Assembly (NCBI GenBank): GCA_937983055.1
Contig: CALJLA010000169.1
Location: 1-14,493, forward strand
DNA from: an uncultured Pseudomonadota bacterium
GTDB lineage: Bacteria; Pseudomonadota; Gammaproteobacteria; Burkholderiales; Eutrophovitaceae
Direction: 5' to 3'
Length of the DNA stretch: 14,493 nt
Positions within the stretch are counted from its first letter, which is position 1. Every line of letters starts with the position of its first letter. The position numbers and the translations under genes are program-made. Of the stretch, positions 14,062 through 14,493 are shown one piece after another. The notes below the pieces were generated by a model. The model was not told the DNA's origin, made no database searches, and was given only the letters and a program-made list of their open reading frames with translations.

Positions 14062-14493
14062 TTACGACGTGGTCAGGTCGGCCACCTTCGAGGACGCGGC
14101 TTCGTTGCGTACTTCCGCCGTGCCTTCAAAGATGATCTGGACCCTGTCCGAGTCACCCGTTTTACCGAGCTCGGTGGTTTCCATGTCGCGCAACGTCGCG
14201 AGCGCCAGGTAGTCGTAGTCGAGCACCAGCGCGGTGCGATCCCGCGTGAAGTGGTCCGGCACCAGTGCGTGTTCGCCGAAGTCGCTCACGTACAGGTCGG
14301 CGGCGCCGATGATCTGCACCCGTGCGTTCCCGGTGTCACGCTGTGCCGTTGCGACACCCGTAAACCCGGACGCCTGCCGCTTGTTGAACGATCCCATCAC
14401 GACGGCGGTCGGGTTTCCACCCTGCGCCCAGCAATTGGCGATGGCGTCCTTCAGCGAGGCTTCCTCGAACGTCCCCTGAACGGTGGAGTCCGT
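14062..14493 (-). CDS. Major capsid protein, C-terminal part (SU10/DUF5309 family)
   Basis: The frame is open to the right edge, so the 5' part lies outside the window; 143 residues are visible. The block GTFEEASLKDAIANCWAQGG, then VVMGSFNKRQASGFTG, DLYVSDFGEHALVPDHFTRD and ALVLDYDYLALATLRDMETT is characteristic of SU10-type HK97-fold capsid proteins. So is the ending ELGKTGDSDRVQIIFEGTAE followed by VRNEAAS. These segments form the late part of the axial domain and C-arm in that fold. The stop TAA is at 14062-14064. It heads the visible operon; portal and terminase would be expected upstream, beyond the window. Confidence 0.9.
   Translation of the reverse strand, partial: TDSTVQGTFEEASLKDAIANCWAQGGNPTAVVMGSFNKRQASGFTGVATAQRDTGNARVQIIGAADLYVSDFGEHALVPDHFTRDRTALVLDYDYLALATLRDMETTELGKTGDSDRVQIIFEGTAEVRNEAASSKVADLTTS

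Overview
The window is a stretch of a tailed dsDNA bacteriophage (or prophage) genome, GC-rich by eye and most consistent with a podovirus of a Gram-negative host. The evidence is the end of a SU10/DUF5309-type major capsid gene, followed by a P22-like run of adaptor, gp10-like stabilisation protein, beta-helix tailspike and three ejection proteins. No rRNA, tRNA, CRISPR array, transposase, integrase, terminase, portal or endolysin was seen.

Layout: positions 14493 down to 631 form one minus-strand late operon. From upstream to downstream it holds: major capsid protein (5' end outside the window), a small capsid-neighbour protein, a 65-aa AT-hook-like protein, a three-gene sugar/methyl-transfer cassette (TPR + GT9/GT41-like transferase, GT8-like transferase, class I SAM methyltransferase), the head-tail adaptor, the P22 gp10-like protein, the tailspike, a GNAT-like protein, three proteins in the size and order of P22 gp7-gp20-gp16, a stand-alone head-binding-type tail protein, two tiny paralogous peptides, and four small genes (one coiled-coil, three membrane) where a lysis cassette might sit. 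Almost every junction overlaps, many by four bases (ATGA, GTGA, TTGA), so translation is probably coupled along the operon.

Positions 1 to 634 hold a plus-strand block of very small overlapping genes of unknown function. It converges on the late operon, and the two blocks meet with their stop codons interleaved in one CTAG at 631-634, on a 7-bp hairpin.

The most interesting points are: the tandem micro-ORFs at 1971-2104, which share an N-terminal motif with synonymous codon differences; the glycosyltransferase/methyltransferase cassette inside the virion operon, a possible virion-modification system; an amber stop at 2827 followed by an open acidic extension that reaches the next gene; and a small gene at 30-166 that needs a -1 frame shift to be read through. 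There is no gene-free stretch longer than 300 bases. Functional names rest on recognised sequence patterns and synteny, not on database searches.
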